Shown piece after piece: positions 9,217 to 19,965 of a DNA stretch of 64,000 nucleotides (within the stretch, counting starts at the first letter, position 1; each line of letters starts with the position of its first letter). Source of the stretch: Cohnella mopanensis (GTDB lineage: Bacteria > Bacillota > Bacilli > Paenibacillales > Paenibacillaceae); assembly GCF_022352055.1 (NCBI RefSeq), contig NZ_JAKRWM010000002.1, positions 558,001 through 622,000 of the forward strand, given 5' to 3'. The position numbers were made by a program, and so were the translations under genes. Below the pieces are notes generated by a model. That model saw nothing but the letters and a program-made list of their open reading frames with translations, ran no database searches and was not told the DNA's origin.

Positions 9217-11640
9217 GTGTTAAAGTCCAAATATAGATGGGATCTTCCGTCGTTGGATGAAGGGCAAGTGGATAAGCTTGCGAAGGAATGGAAGGTTAGC
9301 CGCATCGTTGCCGGCGTGTTAGCGGGCAGGGGGTGGACGTCCACGGACAGCGCATCGGCATTTCTTCATCCGGAGGTTGACGCGCTTCATGACCCTTTTA
9401 TGATGAAAGGAATGTCCGCGGCGGTGGAACGCATCGCTCAAGCGGTGCGCGAGGGCGAGCACATTCGTGTGTACGGCGATTACGATGCCGACGGAGTGAC
9501 CTCTACCGCGCTGATGAGTCGGTTATTAACCGAACTTGGAGCAAGCTTCGATACTTATATCCCGCACAGAAGCCGAGAAGGGTATGGTCTTAACATCGGT
9601 GCGATAGACAAAGCTGCGGAAGCCGGCGTTAAGCTGCTCCTGACCGTCGACAATGGGATAAGCGCGGTAGAGCAAATAGCCTATGCTGCGCAAAGAGGAA
9701 TAGACGTTGTCGTTACCGATCATCACGAACCTCCGGAGAAGCTGCCCGAAGCGATCGCTCTCGTTAACCCGAAGCAGCAGGATTGTCCTTATCCGTTCAA
9801 GGGATTATGCGGCGCGGGCGTCGTATTTAAGCTAGCGCATGCCATGCTTGGCCGTCCAATGATGGAGTACGCTGATCTGGCGGCTATCGGCACGATCGCG
9901 GATTTAATGCCTCTCACCGGCGAGAATCGGATTATTGCCCGTCTTGGATTGGATTTGATGCGCCGCCAACCGACTGCGGGCATCCGCGCTCTTGCTAAAG
10001 TGTCCGGCTGTAAACCAGAGGAACTATCGAGCGGACGTATCGGATTTTCCTTGGCTCCTCGACTAAATGCAGGGGGACGGCTTGAGCATGCGGACAGCGC
10101 GCTAATGCTCCTAAGGGCGACCAGCGAAGAAGAGGCAGAGCCCCTAGCGTTGGAGCTGGATCGGTTAAATGGGGAGCGCCAAGCTTTGGTCGACAAGACC
10201 TTTAGCGAAGCGGATGAATTGTGGCAGGGCAAATGCGCTGCCGATGAAGGCAAGGCAAGGAACGTGATCGTGCTTGCTGAGGAAGGCTGGAATGCAGGCA
10301 TTGCCGGCTTAGTCGCATCGAAGCTAGTGGAACGATATTACCGTCCTGCAATCGTGCTGGCCGTCGATGCGGACACCGGCTTGTGCAAAGGCTCGGCGCG
10401 TTCAATAGAAGGCTTTGACTTATTTGCGGCTTTGACGGAAAACGCGGGTCTGATGGAGCATTATGGCGGACACCAAGCGGCAGCGGGCATGACCATTTCC
10501 CGGGAAAAGATCGATCAACTCGCCGATAGGCTGCATGACTTGGCGGAGCAATGGTTAAACGCGGAAGATTGGCAGCCTAAACGGCGGGTCGATCTAAGCA
10601 TTGCTTTATCCGATGTCACCTTGGAGGCCGTAGAACAGCTCGCTAGCTTGGAACCATTCGGTAACGGCAATCCGACTCCTCGTATCGTCATTCGGGACGT
10701 GAGCATTCGGGAAAGCCGGACGATGGGGAAGGAAGATAAACATCTGCGATTGACCGTTCAACAGGCGAACCAGGCGGTTGAAGCGGTTGCGTTCGGCCTG
10801 GGGGCGCAGCGAGAAAGATTGGCTCCAGGGACGCAAATCGATCTGCTAGGCGAGCTGTCTATTAACGAATGGAACGGAAACCGCAAAGTGCAGGTCATGC
10901 TTCAAGATTACCGATCGGATCGGTTATTGCTGAAGGATAGAAGGAAAGATCGAGACGTATGGAACGAGCTCGGGAAACTGCTTATGGATCAAACCGCTGG
11001 AATAGCTATAGGCTGCGGTTCCATAGAACTAAATAAGATGGCAATGTCCAAATTCGGCCATTTGGGAATTCCCATCGGTTTATATTCGGACGCAGCAGTC
11101 GATAAGGTTGCCGCAATGCAATCTGCCTCCGCAACTAATTCGATTAACGAATGGCGTCATTTGATTGCTTTGGGGTTACCGAAAAGCGATCAAGAAGTAA
11201 GGACGCTTAAAGATTGGTTAGCTCCGGAGAGAGGATTAGAGTGCGTGACTGTGTTCTCGGATGTGGAGCTCCAGCATGCGGGCAGTGCAAAGACGGCATT
11301 ATTCCCTGACCGTAAACAATTCGGCGAAGTGTATGCGGCCTGCCGGAGTAAAGGGGCTTGGCTGGACAGCCCTGACGGTTTTCTTCTGGAAACGGCGTCG
11401 CGGACGGGATGGCCGTTGTCGACCGTACGTATGATGCACGAGGTGTTCATTGAGCTCGGTTTTATAAGCGCGGATGGAGCCTCGCGGAAATTCGTCACCG
11501 ACCCGCCGCGTAGAGAACTTGAGGAGTCCGCACGTTACCGCAAAGCTCGAGAGTATGCGGCAGGGTTAAGTTTATCGGAAATGTCGACCGATGAGTTGCA
11601 AACGTGGTTCTCGGAATGCCACTGCGGATCTGGAAGCTAA
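9217..11640 (+). CDS. recJ: single-stranded-DNA-specific exonuclease RecJ
   Basis: 5'-3' ssDNA exonuclease of recombination and mismatch repair (DHH phosphoesterase superfamily). 807 residues, longer than E. coli RecJ because of the C-terminal extension typical of Firmicutes. Seen: VYGDYDADGVTST (about residues 86-98), VTDHHEPPE (about 168-176), GAGVVFKLAHAML, a DHHA1 region ending MEHYGGHQAAAGMT (about 412-425), and an OB-fold-like segment. GTG start 7 bp after GGGAGGG. In most Bacillales recJ precedes apt, as here. Confidence 0.95.
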   Translation: MLKSKYRWDLPSLDEGQVDKLAKEWKVSRIVAGVLAGRGWTSTDSASAFLHPEVDALHDPFMMKGMSAAVERIAQAVREGEHIRVYGDYDADGVTSTALMSRLLTELGASFDTYIPHRSREGYGLNIGAIDKAAEAGVKLLLTVDNGISAVEQIAYAAQRGIDVVVTDHHEPPEKLPEAIALVNPKQQDCPYPFKGLCGAGVVFKLAHAMLGRPMMEYADLAAIGTIADLMPLTGENRIIARLGLDLMRRQPTAGIRALAKVSGCKPEELSSGRIGFSLAPRLNAGGRLEHADSALMLLRATSEEEAEPLALELDRLNGERQALVDKTFSEADELWQGKCAADEGKARNVIVLAEEGWNAGIAGLVASKLVERYYRPAIVLAVDADTGLCKGSARSIEGFDLFAALTENAGLMEHYGGHQAAAGMTISREKIDQLADRLHDLAEQWLNAEDWQPKRRVDLSIALSDVTLEAVEQLASLEPFGNGNPTPRIVIRDVSIRESRTMGKEDKHLRLTVQQANQAVEAVAFGLGAQRERLAPGTQIDLLGELSINEWNGNRKVQVMLQDYRSDRLLLKDRRKDRDVWNELGKLLMDQTAGIAIGCGSIELNKMAMSKFGHLGIPIGLYSDAAVDKVAAMQSASATNSINEWRHLIALGLPKSDQEVRTLKDWLAPERGLECVTVFSDVELQHAGSAKTALFPDRKQFGEVYAACRSKGAWLDSPDGFLLETASRTGWPLSTVRMMHEVFIELGFISADGASRKFVTDPPRRELEESARYRKAREYAAGLSLSEMSTDELQTWFSECHCGSGS

Positions 11641-11768
11641 CCCCCGTAATCGATCTCAAGGACGATCTCTCTAGCCAAAGGGTAGGTATAAAGTGTATAA
11701 TGCTGTTCGTGATCCCATTGACCTATCGTCAGCATTCGTGTTATTTACAATAAAGGAGTTTGATTAAC

Positions 11769-12281
11769 TTGAATTTTAAAGATTACATTCGGGTCATTCC
11801 TGATTTCCCGCAACCGGGCATTCGATTTAAAGATATTACGACATTGCTGAAAGACGGTCCGGCCTACCGGGCGGCTATAGACGCTATGAAAGAACTCGTG
11901 AAAGATAAACAAATCGACCTGATCGCAGGTCCGGAAGCTCGCGGTTTCGTTATCGGCGCTCCGCTTGCGCTCGCGCTTGGCGTTGGTTTCGTGCCTATCC
12001 GCAAAAGCGGCAAATTGCCGGGAAATACGGTCGAAGCGGCTTACGATCTGGAATACGGCAAAGATCGGTTAGCGATCCACAGCGATTCCATCCAACCTGG
12101 GCAAAAAGTACTCATCGCCGACGATCTGCTCGCTACGGGAGGAACGATCGCCACATCGATCGATTTGATAACGCAACTCGGAGGCGAAATCGTCGGAGCA
12201 GCCTTTTTGATCGAGCTTGGTTACTTAAGCGGCCGCGACAAGCTGGCTGGCATCGATGTCGCGTCACTGATCACTTATTAA
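11769..12281 (+). CDS. apt: adenine phosphoribosyltransferase
   Basis: Converts adenine and PRPP to AMP in purine salvage (cytoplasm). 170 residues, the usual length; starts [18 protein letters not shown] and carries the PRPP-binding motif [13 protein letters not shown] (about residues 117-129). TTG at 11769 is chosen over TTG 11760, which is only 1 bp from the AAAGGAG ribosome-binding site. A TATAAT (11696-11701) in the 128-bp gap after recJ could be its own -10 box, but no good -35 is visible. Confidence 0.95.
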   Translation: MNFKDYIRVIPDFPQPGIRFKDITTLLKDGPAYRAAIDAMKELVKDKQIDLIAGPEARGFVIGAPLALALGVGFVPIRKSGKLPGNTVEAAYDLEYGKDRLAIHSDSIQPGQKVLIADDLLATGGTIATSIDLITQLGGEIVGAAFLIELGYLSGRDKLAGIDVASLITY

Positions 12282-12301
12282 TCGGATTATTTTACTCATC
12301 T

Positions 12302-12344
12302 AGACATTCCTATGGCCTACCGGCTTCTTGGGGTGTCTTTTTTT
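12302..12344 (+). terminator. terminator after apt
   Basis: Stem AGACATTCC / GGGGTGTCT (two G-U pairs), 19-base loop and a seven-T run. Confidence 0.75.
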
Positions 12345-12386
12345 CAATATACTCCCATCTTAAGTCTTAAGTCCTTCGTACCAAGG

Positions 12387-12416
12387 TTGACGTTTTACGT
12401 CGCTTAGAGGCATAAT
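12387..12416 (+). promoter_or_regulatory. promoter of relA
   Basis: TTGACG (12387-12392), 18-bp spacer, CATAAT (12411-12416). It lies between the apt terminator and the relA start. Confidence 0.65.
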
Positions 12417-12475
12417 GATAGCAATAACTTCAGGGGAAACTCCCGGTGTTTGGCGCCGGTAGAAAGGAATATAGC

Positions 12476-14668
12476 ATGGGCATGGAGCTGCTTCTCGAGA
12501 AAGCCACTACTTATATGAAAGAGCAAGATTTGCAGAAAATCCGGGAAGCTTACGAATTTGCCGAAGAGGCGCATCGCGGCCAAGTCCGTAAATCCGGCGA
12601 ACCTTATATTCTGCATCCCGTGGCGGTTGCCGAAATATGCATGGGAATGCAAATGGACGTCGTAACCGTAATGGCGGCGTTGCTTCATGACGTAGTCGAA
12701 GATACGAACGTGACGCTTGAGGATCTTCGCAACCGTTTCGGCGAGACGATGGCGGGTCTAGTCGATGGCTTAACTAAGTTGGAACGGATTCAATTTCAAT
12801 CCAAGGAAGAGCAGCAGAACGAAAATTATCGTAAAATGTTCGTTGCGATGGCGAACGATATTCGGGTCATTCTGATCAAGCTCGCCGATCGTCTGCACAA
12901 TATGCGCACGCTCAAGTTTCAGTCGGAAGAAAGCCAACGCCGGATCGCTCACGAAACGTTGGAAATTTTCTGTCCGATCGCTCACAGGCTCGGGATCAGC
13001 TCGATTAAATGGGAGATGGAGGATATCGCTCTTCGTTTCCTGAACCCGCAGCAGTATTACCGGATCGCCCATCTGATGAAGATGAAACGGACGGAACGCG
13101 AGCAGCACATTACCGAGCTTATCGAACGCATTCGCGAGAAGCTGGAGGAAATGGGCATTCAAGGCGACATCTCCGGACGTCCTAAACATATTTATAGCGT
13201 TTATAAGAAAATGTCTTCTCGTAACAAGCAATTTAATGAGATTTATGATTTGCTCGCCATCCGTATTCTGGTCGATAACGTGAAGGATTGTTATGCGACT
13301 CTCGGGATCATCCATACGTTATGGAAACCGATGCCCGGCCGCTTCAAAGATTATATAGCGATGCCTAAGGCGAACATGTACCAATCGCTGCACACGACGA
13401 TCATCGGTTCGACGGGCGAACCTACGGAAGTGCAAATCCGAACGTGGGATATGCACCGAACAAGCGAGATCGGAATCGCGGCCCACTGGGCGTACAAGGA
13501 TGGAAACTCCGCGGGCGTCGCACCGGGTAGCTTCGGCGATAAAATGAATTGGTTCCGCGAGATCATCGAGCTGCAACAAGAAACCCGCGATGCGGCGGAA
13601 TTCATGGAATCGCTCAAGATGGACTTCTTTACCGATCTTGTATTCGTATTTACGCCTAAAGGCGAAGTGTTCGAGCTGCCGGCTGGTTCCGTGCCGCTTG
13701 ATTTTGCTTATCGCGTTCATACGGAAGTCGGTAACCGTACGATCGGTGCCAAGGTGAACGGCCGTATCGTGCCCCTTGACCATAAGCTGAAGACGGGCGA
13801 CATCGTCGAGATCCTCACCTCCAAGCACTCTTATGGCCCAAGCCAAGATTGGCTAAAGGTTGCACAGTCTTCTCATGCGCGGAGCAAAATTAGGCAATGG
13901 TTCAAGAAGGAGCAACGGGAAGAGAGCGTCGATAAAGGGCGCGAGCTTCTGGAGCGCGAGTTGAAGCGGTTAGGTCTGGAGCCGCATGAATGGATGACCG
14001 ACGAGAAGCTTCAGGAAGCCGCTAAGAAGTTTACGTTTAACGACATGGAAGATATGATGTCTGCGATCGGATTCGGCGGCATTACCGCTCCTCAAGTGTG
14101 CACGAAGCTGACGGAGAAAATGCGCAAGGAAGCGGAAGAAGCGCAGCAGATTCAATTGACGACGGAAGTTAAGGAAATGAAGGCGCCCGCATCGGCAACG
14201 GAGAAGCGGCGTCCTACCCACGGCGTAAGCGTCAAAGGAGTAGACAATCTGCTCGTTCGGTTTGCCCGTTGTTGTAACCCGGTACCGGGAGACGACATTA
14301 TCGGTTATATTACGCGCGGTCGCGGCGTATCGGTGCATCGGACGGATTGCCCGAATATTCCGACGGGAGATGACGGGGAAGAGGCAGCTCGCGTTATCGA
14401 GGTGGATTGGGAATCCGCCGTCGAGTCGAATTACAGCGTAGAGATCGAGATTCTCGGCCACGATCGTCGTGGATTGTTGAACGAGGTATTGCAGGCCGTC
14501 TCGGAGAGCAAGACGAACATCTCCGCGGTATCCGGCCGTTCCGATAAGAACAAAATGGCGATTATGCACATGACGATCCTTATCCGCAATAAGGATCATT
14601 TACAGTCGGTCGTCGATAAGATCAAACGAGTCAAAGATATTTTTTCCGTGCAGCGTATGATGCAATAA
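12476..14668 (+). CDS. relA: bifunctional (p)ppGpp synthetase/hydrolase (Rel)
   Basis: Long RSH enzyme controlling the stringent response. 730 residues. The hydrolase HD domain is intact ([10 protein letters not shown], about residues 64-73), so hydrolysis should be active. The synthetase domain includes [21 protein letters not shown] (about 295-315). Then come TGS ([24 protein letters not shown]), a zinc-finger-like [13 protein letters not shown] region and a C-terminal ACT domain. ATG 12476 lies 6 bp after AAAGGA; ATG 12482 is a close alternative. It has its own promoter and is followed by dtd after 29 bp. Confidence 0.96.
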   Translation: MGMELLLEKATTYMKEQDLQKIREAYEFAEEAHRGQVRKSGEPYILHPVAVAEICMGMQMDVVTVMAALLHDVVEDTNVTLEDLRNRFGETMAGLVDGLTKLERIQFQSKEEQQNENYRKMFVAMANDIRVILIKLADRLHNMRTLKFQSEESQRRIAHETLEIFCPIAHRLGISSIKWEMEDIALRFLNPQQYYRIAHLMKMKRTEREQHITELIERIREKLEEMGIQGDISGRPKHIYSVYKKMSSRNKQFNEIYDLLAIRILVDNVKDCYATLGIIHTLWKPMPGRFKDYIAMPKANMYQSLHTTIIGSTGEPTEVQIRTWDMHRTSEIGIAAHWAYKDGNSAGVAPGSFGDKMNWFREIIELQQETRDAAEFMESLKMDFFTDLVFVFTPKGEVFELPAGSVPLDFAYRVHTEVGNRTIGAKVNGRIVPLDHKLKTGDIVEILTSKHSYGPSQDWLKVAQSSHARSKIRQWFKKEQREESVDKGRELLERELKRLGLEPHEWMTDEKLQEAAKKFTFNDMEDMMSAIGFGGITAPQVCTKLTEKMRKEAEEAQQIQLTTEVKEMKAPASATEKRRPTHGVSVKGVDNLLVRFARCCNPVPGDDIIGYITRGRGVSVHRTDCPNIPTGDDGEEAARVIEVDWESAVESNYSVEIEILGHDRRGLLNEVLQAVSESKTNISAVSGRSDKNKMAIMHMTILIRNKDHLQSVVDKIKRVKDIFSVQRMMQ

Positions 14669-14697
14669 TTGGACAACAAGAACGGAGGAAGCAGGAA

Positions 14698-15144
14698 ATG
14701 AAAGTCGTTTTGCAGCGGGTATCCGAAGCTAAGGTAACCGTAGAGGGAGAAGTTGTCGGTCAGATCGGGGCCGGATTGATGCTCCTAGTCGGAGTCGGAC
14801 AAGAGGATACGGAGCAGGATTTGGTCTGGATGGCGGACAAGCTTGCAGGATTAAGAATTTTCGAAGACGAAGCCGGTAAAATGAACCTGTCGGTCGAGGA
14901 CGTGAACGGCGCGATCCTATCCGTGTCCCAGTTCACGTTATATGGGGATTGCCGCAAAGGGAAGCGCCCTAACTTCATGGGAGCGGCCCGGCCTGAGCTT
15001 GCGGAATCGCTGTACGAGCAGTTCAACGAGCGGTTGCGGGCCAGAGGATTGCAGGTGGAAACCGGGCGGTTCGGCGCGATGATGGACGTATCTTTAGTGA
15101 ACGATGGTCCGGTGACGTTGATTCTGGATAGCCGGAACGGTTGA
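14698..15144 (+). CDS. dtd: D-aminoacyl-tRNA deacylase
   Basis: Hydrolyses D-amino acids, and mischarged glycine, from tRNA. 148 residues, the family's length. The two signature motifs are present: [10 protein letters not shown] (about residues 77-86) and the cross-dimer motif [11 protein letters not shown] near the C terminus. ATG start behind GGAGGA. Probably cotranscribed with relA, as in B. subtilis. Confidence 0.96.
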   Translation: MKVVLQRVSEAKVTVEGEVVGQIGAGLMLLVGVGQEDTEQDLVWMADKLAGLRIFEDEAGKMNLSVEDVNGAILSVSQFTLYGDCRKGKRPNFMGAARPELAESLYEQFNERLRARGLQVETGRFGAMMDVSLVNDGPVTLILDSRNG

Positions 15145-15207
15145 AAATAACGCAATGAGGAAACACTACATCTCAAATCCTTATACGGAGTTGAGAGGAG
15201 TGTTGAT

Positions 15208-15390
15208 GTGAGGCAATCGCGTAAGGAAGCGAACCTGGAATGGATGATGCGGGAAGGCTTAATGCCGGAACGCAGGGAAGCGATGGCTCTGTCGAGCCAA
15301 ATTCGCGAGGAATTCGGAAGCGAGCTAGGCGCTAGTTCGCCTGCGGGAGCTATGAATGGAAGACGTCATCCCCCGGGTGGTCGAGGATAA
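15208..15390 (+). CDS. small hypothetical protein (60 aa)
   Basis: I do not recognise this family. A GTG at 15208 follows GAGAGGAG by 7 bp, and the frame is open for 60 codons up to just before a strong terminator, so it could be the last gene of the relA-dtd unit. The product is charged, predicted mostly helical up to residue 40, and ends in a Gly/Pro/Arg-rich tail. No membrane segment or metal motif is visible. Confidence 0.4.
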   Translation: MRQSRKEANLEWMMREGLMPERREAMALSSQIREEFGSELGASSPAGAMNGRRHPPGGRG

Positions 15391-15412
15391 TATATTTGGT
15401 CATGGCAAAGAA

Positions 15413-15474
15413 AAATCCCCTCCGGTACGGAGGCTCTGAGAGCCTCTGATGCAGGAGGGGATTTCGATTTTTTA
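15413..15474 (+). terminator. bidirectional terminator between dtd unit and glucanase gene
   Basis: Outer stem AAATCCCCTCC / GGAGGGGATTT with an inner GAGGCTC-TGA-GAGCCTC hairpin. T runs follow on both strands, so it serves the plus-strand dtd unit and the convergent glucanase gene. Confidence 0.88.
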
Positions 15475-15475
15475 C

Positions 15476-18400
15476 TTACGGTTTCTCGGATAATGAAATG
15501 TTATCCAACCAGATGCTATGCGTTTGGAACTGGTCACCCGGAACGTTGTTGCTGCCTAGCAGAAAGTTCAGTTTGGCATTCTGATCGGTATCGCCGCTCA
15601 CCGTAAATTCGAACGTAAAATTTTTAGCGGTTGAGGTCAAAGCTACAGGTTGCGCGGACAGATGATTGCCCGCGCTGCCTTTCTCCAATTGGACCAAGAC
15701 GCTCTTATTAATCGAAGAGCTAGCATCGAACGAGAGAACGTAAGTTTTGCCTGCGACGAGCTTAAGGCCATTTTGGAACACCTGCGTAGACCATTGGAAC
15801 CATCCATCGTAGTTCGGGAAGTCGACTTTCAGTTTCTGGGAATCCACGGTGAACACCGTTGTTTCCGCCCCATCGTTCACATAGGTTTTCCAATTATCCA
15901 TGTTTGCATCGAACGTCCCATTTAAGAGGGCATGCCCCTCTAACGAAGGCAAAGTCACTTCGACTAAGCTGATGTTGTCGAAATAGATGTCGTGAGGCGT
16001 GCCAATCGCGTCGTCTATCCGGCCTAGCAGGAAATTGACGTGAGCGCCGGAATCCGTCGCCGCATTTGAAGTGAAGGTATAGCTGTAAGTTTGGGGAGTA
16101 TCCTTCAATGCGACAGTACGTGCTTCCATATATTTGGTATAATCCCCGCCTTTATGTTCGACGACGACCTGTATGTTACGGGCGATGCTGGAACGGGCAT
16201 CGAAGGTCAAGCGATAGCTTTTGTTCTGTTCGATCGTCACGTTCTCGTAATCCACTTGCGCATTCCAAGAGTCCGGGCCGCTCTGATTAAGGCTCGCTTT
16301 CATCGAACCGTTATCTCCGTATACGGCTCCCGATACTCCTCCGTCTTGATAGAAGAAATTCGTCCATCCCTCTGTATTCGCATCGAAAGTACCGTTAGAC
16401 AACTTATTGTTTGTGCTGATCGCTCCTTTCGGTTCGAACACGACGTTATCAATGAACACGTCATGAGTTCCAAGCGCGCCGTCTCCGGCTATTTTGCCAA
16501 GCAGGAATTTCAAGTCGACTTCTTCGCTGCCCGATTTCATGAACTCGTATTTGTAGCGGGTTTTCTCCGTCGTCAAATCTACGGTTTTACTAAAAGACGG
16601 TTGATAGGATGCATTCTCGATAACGGCTTGCATTTTTCGATTCGTTGTCGCGTAAGCATCGAATTCGAAGAGGTACGAAATGCCGTTCGTAGCGCTTAGG
16701 CCTTCTTGAAGGAACAGGGTACTCCACGGATTAGCCCCGGTAGCACTGATCGATAGCTTGGCTTGGGATAGCTCAGGAGAAGCAGTTAGGCTTGCACCGT
16801 CATTGCCGACAATTCTCCAACCTGCAAGTCCGCTGTCGAATTGACCGTTTAACAGCGGGAATTTCACTGCGGTAGGATCGAGATAAATGCTAGTTCTTAC
16901 AAGCTTAATGTTATCCCATTTCAGCGAACCTTCCGAACCGCCTAAGTTGAATACGATTTGGGCATCCGCGGTCGTCGCTCCGTTCATCGTGAAGGACATC
17001 GATTTATTTTCTTCGACGCCCGACATGTTCAGCGGTTGCTCTGCGTAGATTTCTCTGCCGTCCTTGCTTACGAATTGAACGTTAACTTGCCGCGGCGTAT
17101 TCGCTTTTCCGACCAACGTGAGTTGATATTGTTGGCCGCTAATGAGGGATAAGCCTTTTTGAACCCATTGAACTTGATTGGAAGATGACCCTCCGTTTGA
17201 GATGTTCAAATTGAGCTTGCGCTCGGTTGCGTCTACGGAGGCCGTTGCTTGGGCTCCTCCCGAAGTCAACAAGTGCCAATAGGATAGGCGATTCGGCTCT
17301 CCTTGGTCGAAAGTACCGTTATAAATATGGTTGCCCTCCGGTCCGAACGGCGTTTTGGGCAAGTCGTGCTCGAATGGAATATTATCGACCTCGACTAGCT
17401 TCACGTTGCCAAACCAGACGGGATGCGTGTTTGTACCCATATTAAATTCGATCCTAGCGGCGATATCCGAATCCTGTTTCATCTGGAAAGACATCTGATA
17501 GGATTTGAAATCAGCGGTTAACGGTACGGATAGTGATGGAGAGTACGCCGTAAATCCTCTCGTTTCGCCGCCTGTTAACTTAACGTTCATCGTCCGCGAA
17601 GAGTCGGTCTTGGCGTCGAAGCTAAGCTTGTAGAACCGCCCTTTCGCTAAGGAGACGAGCGATTGCGGCTGAATCGAATAAGGGTTGCCTCCGCCGTTAG
17701 AGATATTGACTTTAGCATAGTTTCGTCCGTTGATCGGCTCGATCACGACATCCGCTGACGCTCTTCCCGGTTCTTGAAAGAGGTGCCAATGCGCCGTACC
17801 GTCCACGTTCATTCCTTCATCGCCAGGTATCGTCTGTGTAAAGGCGGCATTATAAACCAAATCGTTGTCCGGAGCCTGGGGCAGTTTCGAACCAGGCAGG
17901 TAGTTTTCTTTGGCATAGGTTGGGGGCGTCGGCTGGTTATAGTCTCTTCCCGTTAATTTGTAATAGCGAACGTAATCAATTTCCATCGTCTGCGGGAATG
18001 CGGTATCCGGGGTCGGATCCCCGTCGAAATTGCCTCCTACGGCCAAATTCATGATCAGATGGAACGGCTGATCGAATGGCGCAGGATAGGAATTGATGTC
18101 GGGTTGGTTCGCGCTTTGGCTGTACCAATCTTTCTGGCTGGAGTAGAGCTGTCCGTCCACGTACCAGCGAATTTCGTTAGGTTCCCATTCGATAGCGTAC
18201 GTATGGAATTGTTGCGTCGTACTGTTCGTGAACTTATGTTCTTTGCCGCTGCTCGTATTTCCGGGAGAAGTTTGCCCGTAATGGATCGTTCCCGCTACCG
18301 TATCGGGCCGGCTGCCCCAAGTTTCCATAATATCGATTTCCCCTGAAGCCGCCCATACGCCGTAGGCATTGTTCTCCGGCAGCAACCAGATGGCCGGCCA

Positions 18401-19891
18401 CAATCCTTTGCCAGCAGGGGTTTTGGCGCGAATTTCGAATTTTCCGTATGTCCTGCTGAACAATCCCTTTGTTTTAATTCGCGTCGAAGTATAATGGAAA
18501 CCCTCATATTCTTCTTTTTTTGCCGTAATGACGAGATTGCCGTTCTCTTCCTTCACGTTGTCCGGTCGCGAAGTATAGTACTGCAGCTCGTTATTTCCCC
18601 AGCCCGGATTGTTGGCTGTAGCTCCGTTCGAGACGTCGAATGTCCATTTGGCGGGATCGATCGTTTGATCATTGAATTCGTCGCTCCAGTCTAAGGTCCA
18701 TAGATTGGAAACGGGCGATCCGCCGCCACCGCCACCACCACCACCGCCGCCACCGCTGGAAGTAACGCCAGAGTTGATTCCCGTGGAAACACCCGATGGC
18801 AAAGCTTTGCCGTTCAGTCGTACTTCTGAAGCTTTGTTATCGAACCGTTCGATCTTTCCTTTGTTTTCAATAGTCGAATCGTTAGCATGTTCGGTGATGA
18901 TGATTTGTTTCACCGCTGCGCCCTCCGCGATAATAATGTGGGCAAGACTGTCTACGACGAGCACGTCGACCGTTCCAGTGATGATGACGCGCACCGGTCC
19001 GCTATTCTTATTGACGACAAGAGTCGTCAATCGAGAATCTTCAATGGTGACGCTATGGTCTCCGCCGCCTTGAACGAAAGTAGTCCCTTTGACGGTAACA
19101 TTGCTTAATTTCGCGTCCCCTTCGCCGATTCCGGGCGTTAAGTACAAATTTTTGTCCACAATCGCGTTGTTCAGCACGATATCGGATCGGTTAATGATTA
19201 CGTTCCCGTTGACGGACTGGACGGTAGTCGTGCCAGCTTTGTTCACGTACAATCCGGTTATCCGGTCTAGCAACGCGGCGAGCTCTGCGCGGCTTATCGT
19301 CTTGCCGGGCTTGAACGTTCCGTCGACGAAGCCATTGAAATAGCCCCCCTCCGCGAGTGCGGTGATGGCATCGATCTTCGGTTGTTCCAGCCCTTTTAGA
19401 TCGGGGAATGTTTTAGAAGTTTTGCCGGTTTCGGCCGTGAAATGAAAAATTTTGGACAAGGCCAGCGCAACGTCGCCCCGGTTAATAGGGACGTTAGGCC
19501 GAGCCGATCGTTCTTGATCGAGAGACAAATAGCCCGCCTCGACGGCTTTGGAGATTTCCGTATTCGCCCAGGAGCTTGCGGCCTTGTCCTTGATCATAGT
19601 TGTGGATAAGGCACTGAAGCCGAACAAACGGTTGATCATTGTCGCGAACTCGACGCGTGTGATCGATTGATCGGGCCGAATCGTTCCGTCGGAATACCCG
19701 GACAAAACTCCGTAATCCTTGAGATGGCCAATCGCCGCAGCAGCCCAGTGGTTGGCAGGCAGATCCTTGTACGATTTGTTTGCGCCGTCTGTCGGTGCAG
19801 CCGCATAAGAGCAGTTCAACACGATGGAGAAGAGTAACAAATAAATTCCGATCGAGGACAAGCTTTTCTTGATTAGTTCTTTGCGTCTCAT
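15476..19891 (-). CDS. SLH-anchored modular GH16 beta-glucanase (laminarinase-like)
   Basis: Secreted, S-layer-attached endo-beta-glucanase of 1471 residues, probably acting on beta-1,3- or mixed-linkage glucans. Order: signal peptide (1-31); three SLH domains (about 38-215) for cell-wall attachment; a Val/Ile-rich beta-helix-like segment (about 220-365); a run of 12 Gly (379-390); GH16 catalytic domain (about 395-645) with GEIDIMETWG, Glu518 as nucleophile and Glu523 as acid/base; then five CBM4/9-like modules starting near 674, 854, 1010, 1162 and 1318, each opening with a (N)GTFD-type motif. ATG 19891 is chosen because GAAAGAAGGG lies 9 bp before it and the signal peptide follows. The layout resembles Clostridium thermocellum Lic16A, where a CBM54 lies between SLH and GH16; the beta-helix here may be equivalent. 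It follows a LacI-type regulator gene. Confidence 0.9.
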   Translation of the reverse strand: MRRKELIKKSLSSIGIYLLLFSIVLNCSYAAAPTDGANKSYKDLPANHWAAAAIGHLKDYGVLSGYSDGTIRPDQSITRVEFATMINRLFGFSALSTTMIKDKAASSWANTEISKAVEAGYLSLDQERSARPNVPINRGDVALALSKIFHFTAETGKTSKTFPDLKGLEQPKIDAITALAEGGYFNGFVDGTFKPGKTISRAELAALLDRITGLYVNKAGTTTVQSVNGNVIINRSDIVLNNAIVDKNLYLTPGIGEGDAKLSNVTVKGTTFVQGGGDHSVTIEDSRLTTLVVNKNSGPVRVIITGTVDVLVVDSLAHIIIAEGAAVKQIIITEHANDSTIENKGKIERFDNKASEVRLNGKALPSGVSTGINSGVTSSGGGGGGGGGGGGSPVSNLWTLDWSDEFNDQTIDPAKWTFDVSNGATANNPGWGNNELQYYTSRPDNVKEENGNLVITAKKEEYEGFHYTSTRIKTKGLFSRTYGKFEIRAKTPAGKGLWPAIWLLPENNAYGVWAASGEIDIMETWGSRPDTVAGTIHYGQTSPGNTSSGKEHKFTNSTTQQFHTYAIEWEPNEIRWYVDGQLYSSQKDWYSQSANQPDINSYPAPFDQPFHLIMNLAVGGNFDGDPTPDTAFPQTMEIDYVRYYKLTGRDYNQPTPPTYAKENYLPGSKLPQAPDNDLVYNAAFTQTIPGDEGMNVDGTAHWHLFQEPGRASADVVIEPINGRNYAKVNISNGGGNPYSIQPQSLVSLAKGRFYKLSFDAKTDSSRTMNVKLTGGETRGFTAYSPSLSVPLTADFKSYQMSFQMKQDSDIAARIEFNMGTNTHPVWFGNVKLVEVDNIPFEHDLPKTPFGPEGNHIYNGTFDQGEPNRLSYWHLLTSGGAQATASVDATERKLNLNISNGGSSSNQVQWVQKGLSLISGQQYQLTLVGKANTPRQVNVQFVSKDGREIYAEQPLNMSGVEENKSMSFTMNGATTADAQIVFNLGGSEGSLKWDNIKLVRTSIYLDPTAVKFPLLNGQFDSGLAGWRIVGNDGASLTASPELSQAKLSISATGANPWSTLFLQEGLSATNGISYLFEFDAYATTNRKMQAVIENASYQPSFSKTVDLTTEKTRYKYEFMKSGSEEVDLKFLLGKIAGDGALGTHDVFIDNVVFEPKGAISTNNKLSNGTFDANTEGWTNFFYQDGGVSGAVYGDNGSMKASLNQSGPDSWNAQVDYENVTIEQNKSYRLTFDARSSIARNIQVVVEHKGGDYTKYMEARTVALKDTPQTYSYTFTSNAATDSGAHVNFLLGRIDDAIGTPHDIYFDNISLVEVTLPSLEGHALLNGTFDANMDNWKTYVNDGAETTVFTVDSQKLKVDFPNYDGWFQWSTQVFQNGLKLVAGKTYVLSFDASSSINKSVLVQLEKGSAGNHLSAQPVALTSTAKNFTFEFTVSGDTDQNAKLNFLLGSNNVPGDQFQTHSIWLDNISLSEKP

Positions 19892-19965
19892 AAACATAAT
19901 CCCTTCTTTCCAGATAATGTTTTCGCGCGGAAGAAAACCAACAAGTTTGTTGAAAATGCTCGAAA

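Noticed and set aside
18718..18760. Poly-Gly (GGC/GGT) run in the glucanase gene as an assembly error
   Set aside because: The reading frame stays open across it, codons vary between synonymous Gly codons, and Gly linkers between modules are common in such enzymes.
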